DNA of 6,156 bases from Methanobacteriota archaeon (GTDB lineage: Archaea > Thermoplasmatota > Poseidoniia > Poseidoniales > Thalassarchaeaceae), in assembly GCA_014384685.1 (NCBI GenBank), contig JACNFL010000156.1, positions 1 to 6,156 of the forward strand, read 5' to 3'. The position numbers and the translations under genes are program-made. This document shows positions 5,064 through 6,156 of this stretch, one piece after another (position 1 is the first letter of the stretch; each line of letters begins with the position of its first letter). The notes under the pieces are model-generated. The model saw only the letters and a list, made by a program, of their open reading frames with translations. It searched no databases and was not told the DNA's origin.

Positions 5064-6156
5064 ATGCGTCAGTTAAGTGAAGTAATTCGCGGCACCGTTT
5101 GGGATGCTCTAACTGAAATGGGTGATGATGACCCAGATGGTACTCTAGCCAACCTTACAACGCCTCGTCACGCAAACCAAGGTGACCTTGCATTACCTTG
5201 TTTTGCTTTGGCAAAAGCGATGCAAAAATCTCCTCAAGATATTGCTGCTGATTTAGCGCAAAGAGTTGCTACTGTTTTGACAGCAATTGATGGATGTAGC
5301 GAAGTTGGAAGTGATGGTGGATTTTGCAATTTTTATGTTGATGCCGCATGGTTAGCAGGTCAAACAATGGAAGCGATTCTCAATGATCCCGATTCAGTAG
5401 GCCATCACCGCGCCTCTTCATCTCTGTTGATTGAGCACACATCGGCTAATCCAAATGGGCCATTCCATGTTGGTCGTTCAAGAAATGCTATTCTTGGAGA
5501 TACTTTTGTCAGGATGCATCGCCTTGCAGGAGATGATGTCAGGGCCGAATACTATGTTGATGACATGGGTAAACAAGTTGGGATTTTGGCTTGGTCACTT
5601 GCTAATTTGGATGATGACAGAGTAAGTGAAATTCTAGCGGCAGAAGATATGGATGAAATGCCAACTCACCCGCACAAAGAAGACCATCAAAGGGTTCGTT
5701 ACTATCAAGCGGCAAACCTACTGAAAGCCGTGGACCCTGATGTAGAATTAGGTGTTACAAAGTTGGTACAAGCATCAGAAGAAGCTGATGCAGAAGTTCT
5801 TGCTATTTTTGAATCGGCTTATCAGCCAGTCCTTGATGGGATGCTAGAAACATTGGAGAGGCTTGGTATTGTTTTTGATTCATTCACCAAAGAATCAAGA
5901 TTCATTGTTGATGGTTCAGTAGATGTCATCATGGATAGACTTAGCAAAAGCGAGTTACATGGCACTGCAGAAAATGGTGCACATTACCTAGAACTTGAAG
6001 ACCGAGGGGTGCAGGGTAAATCAACAAAATTCTTCTATCAAAGAGGCGATGGTTCTTCTCTGTATGCAACTAGAGATATCGCTTATCATGAGTGGAAGTG
6101 GACTGAAGCACAGCGCCTTGTGAATATCCTTGGTGAGGATCACCGCTTGCAATCTA
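5064..6156 (+). CDS. argS: Arginyl-tRNA synthetase, N-terminal two thirds (runs off right edge)
   Basis: Partial gene; 364 residues are visible of a family that is usually about 550-600 aa long. The enzyme attaches arginine to tRNA-Arg with ATP in the cytosol. Residues 1 to about 105 form the ArgRS-specific N-terminal tRNA-binding domain, with the typical N-Q-G-D-L-A block (38-43) and G-G-F-C-N-F (85-90). The class I catalytic domain then starts with HTSANPNGPFHVGR (125-138), where HVGR replaces the textbook HIGH, followed by the arginine-pocket sequence EYYVDDMGKQVG and, near the right edge, YATRDIAYH and GEDHR, all typical of ArgRS. The downstream KMSKS region and anticodon-binding domain are not in the window. 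ATG 5064 is four bases after the prf1 stop, with a near-perfect SD. The frame is unbroken to the edge. Confidence 0.95.
   Translation, partial: MRQLSEVIRGTVWDALTEMGDDDPDGTLANLTTPRHANQGDLALPCFALAKAMQKSPQDIAADLAQRVATVLTAIDGCSEVGSDGGFCNFYVDAAWLAGQTMEAILNDPDSVGHHRASSSLLIEHTSANPNGPFHVGRSRNAILGDTFVRMHRLAGDDVRAEYYVDDMGKQVGILAWSLANLDDDRVSEILAAEDMDEMPTHPHKEDHQRVRYYQAANLLKAVDPDVELGVTKLVQASEEADAEVLAIFESAYQPVLDGMLETLERLGIVFDSFTKESRFIVDGSVDVIMDRLSKSELHGTAENGAHYLELEDRGVQGKSTKFFYQRGDGSSLYATRDIAYHEWKWTEAQRLVNILGEDHRLQS

Noticed and set aside
5059..5076. ATG overlapping the prf1 stop (TGATG) as a possible argS start
   Set aside because: This frame hits a stop after five codons; ATG 5064 opens the ArgRS frame and has the SD.
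1..6156. Search for tRNA or rRNA genes, CRISPR arrays, insertion sequences, attachment sites and direct repeats
   Set aside because: No cloverleaf, spaced repeats, transposase or integrase motifs, or terminal repeats were found by eye; gene content is housekeeping with tight spacing.

Overview
The window looks like a stretch of archaeal chromosome carrying core genes. The evidence is an archaeal-type release factor aRF1 (NIKS, GGQ and a zinc ribbon), an archaeal-type UMP kinase, a NOG1-type ribosome-assembly GTPase, a DUF2116-like zinc-ribbon membrane protein, TATA/BRE-like promoters and Shine-Dalgarno (SD) sites matching GGAGGTGAT. The moderate-to-low GC content, the acidic proteins and the gene mix suggest a marine planktonic euryarchaeon such as Marine Group II (Poseidoniales). 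That placement is inference from style; I could not search a database.

Layout. (1) 1-622, minus strand: an unrecognised 157-aa protein followed by the N-terminal part of a pterin-4a-carbinolamine dehydratase-like protein that runs off the left edge. (2) 623-759: a divergent promoter region. (3) 760-1803, plus strand: the NOG1-like GTPase. (4) 1804-1832: a short convergent gap with a 10-bp palindrome that probably acts as a two-sided terminator. (5) 1833-3661, minus strand: a four-gene cluster read pyrH, DUF2116-like membrane zinc ribbon, two-pass membrane protein with an exported acidic domain, and a 39-aa zinc-ribbon microprotein not obvious from ORF length alone. (6) 3662-3805: a divergent promoter region between pyrH and prf1; its prf1 side has a hairpin over the SD and a three-codon ORF ending in UGA. 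(7) 3806-6156, plus strand: prf1 (aRF1) and argS (arginyl-tRNA synthetase, truncated at the right edge), four bases apart and probably co-transcribed.

Functionally most of the window serves translation: ribosome assembly (NOG1), termination (aRF1) and tRNA charging (ArgRS). Nucleotide supply (UMP kinase) is next to it. Three separate zinc-ribbon proteins occur in about 3 kb. There are no signs of mobile DNA, CRISPR, rRNA or tRNA genes. I did not find a dramatic new system. The best leads are the prf1 leader, the unusual G4 motif of the GTPase, and the small or unknown proteins travelling with pyrH and with the PCD gene.
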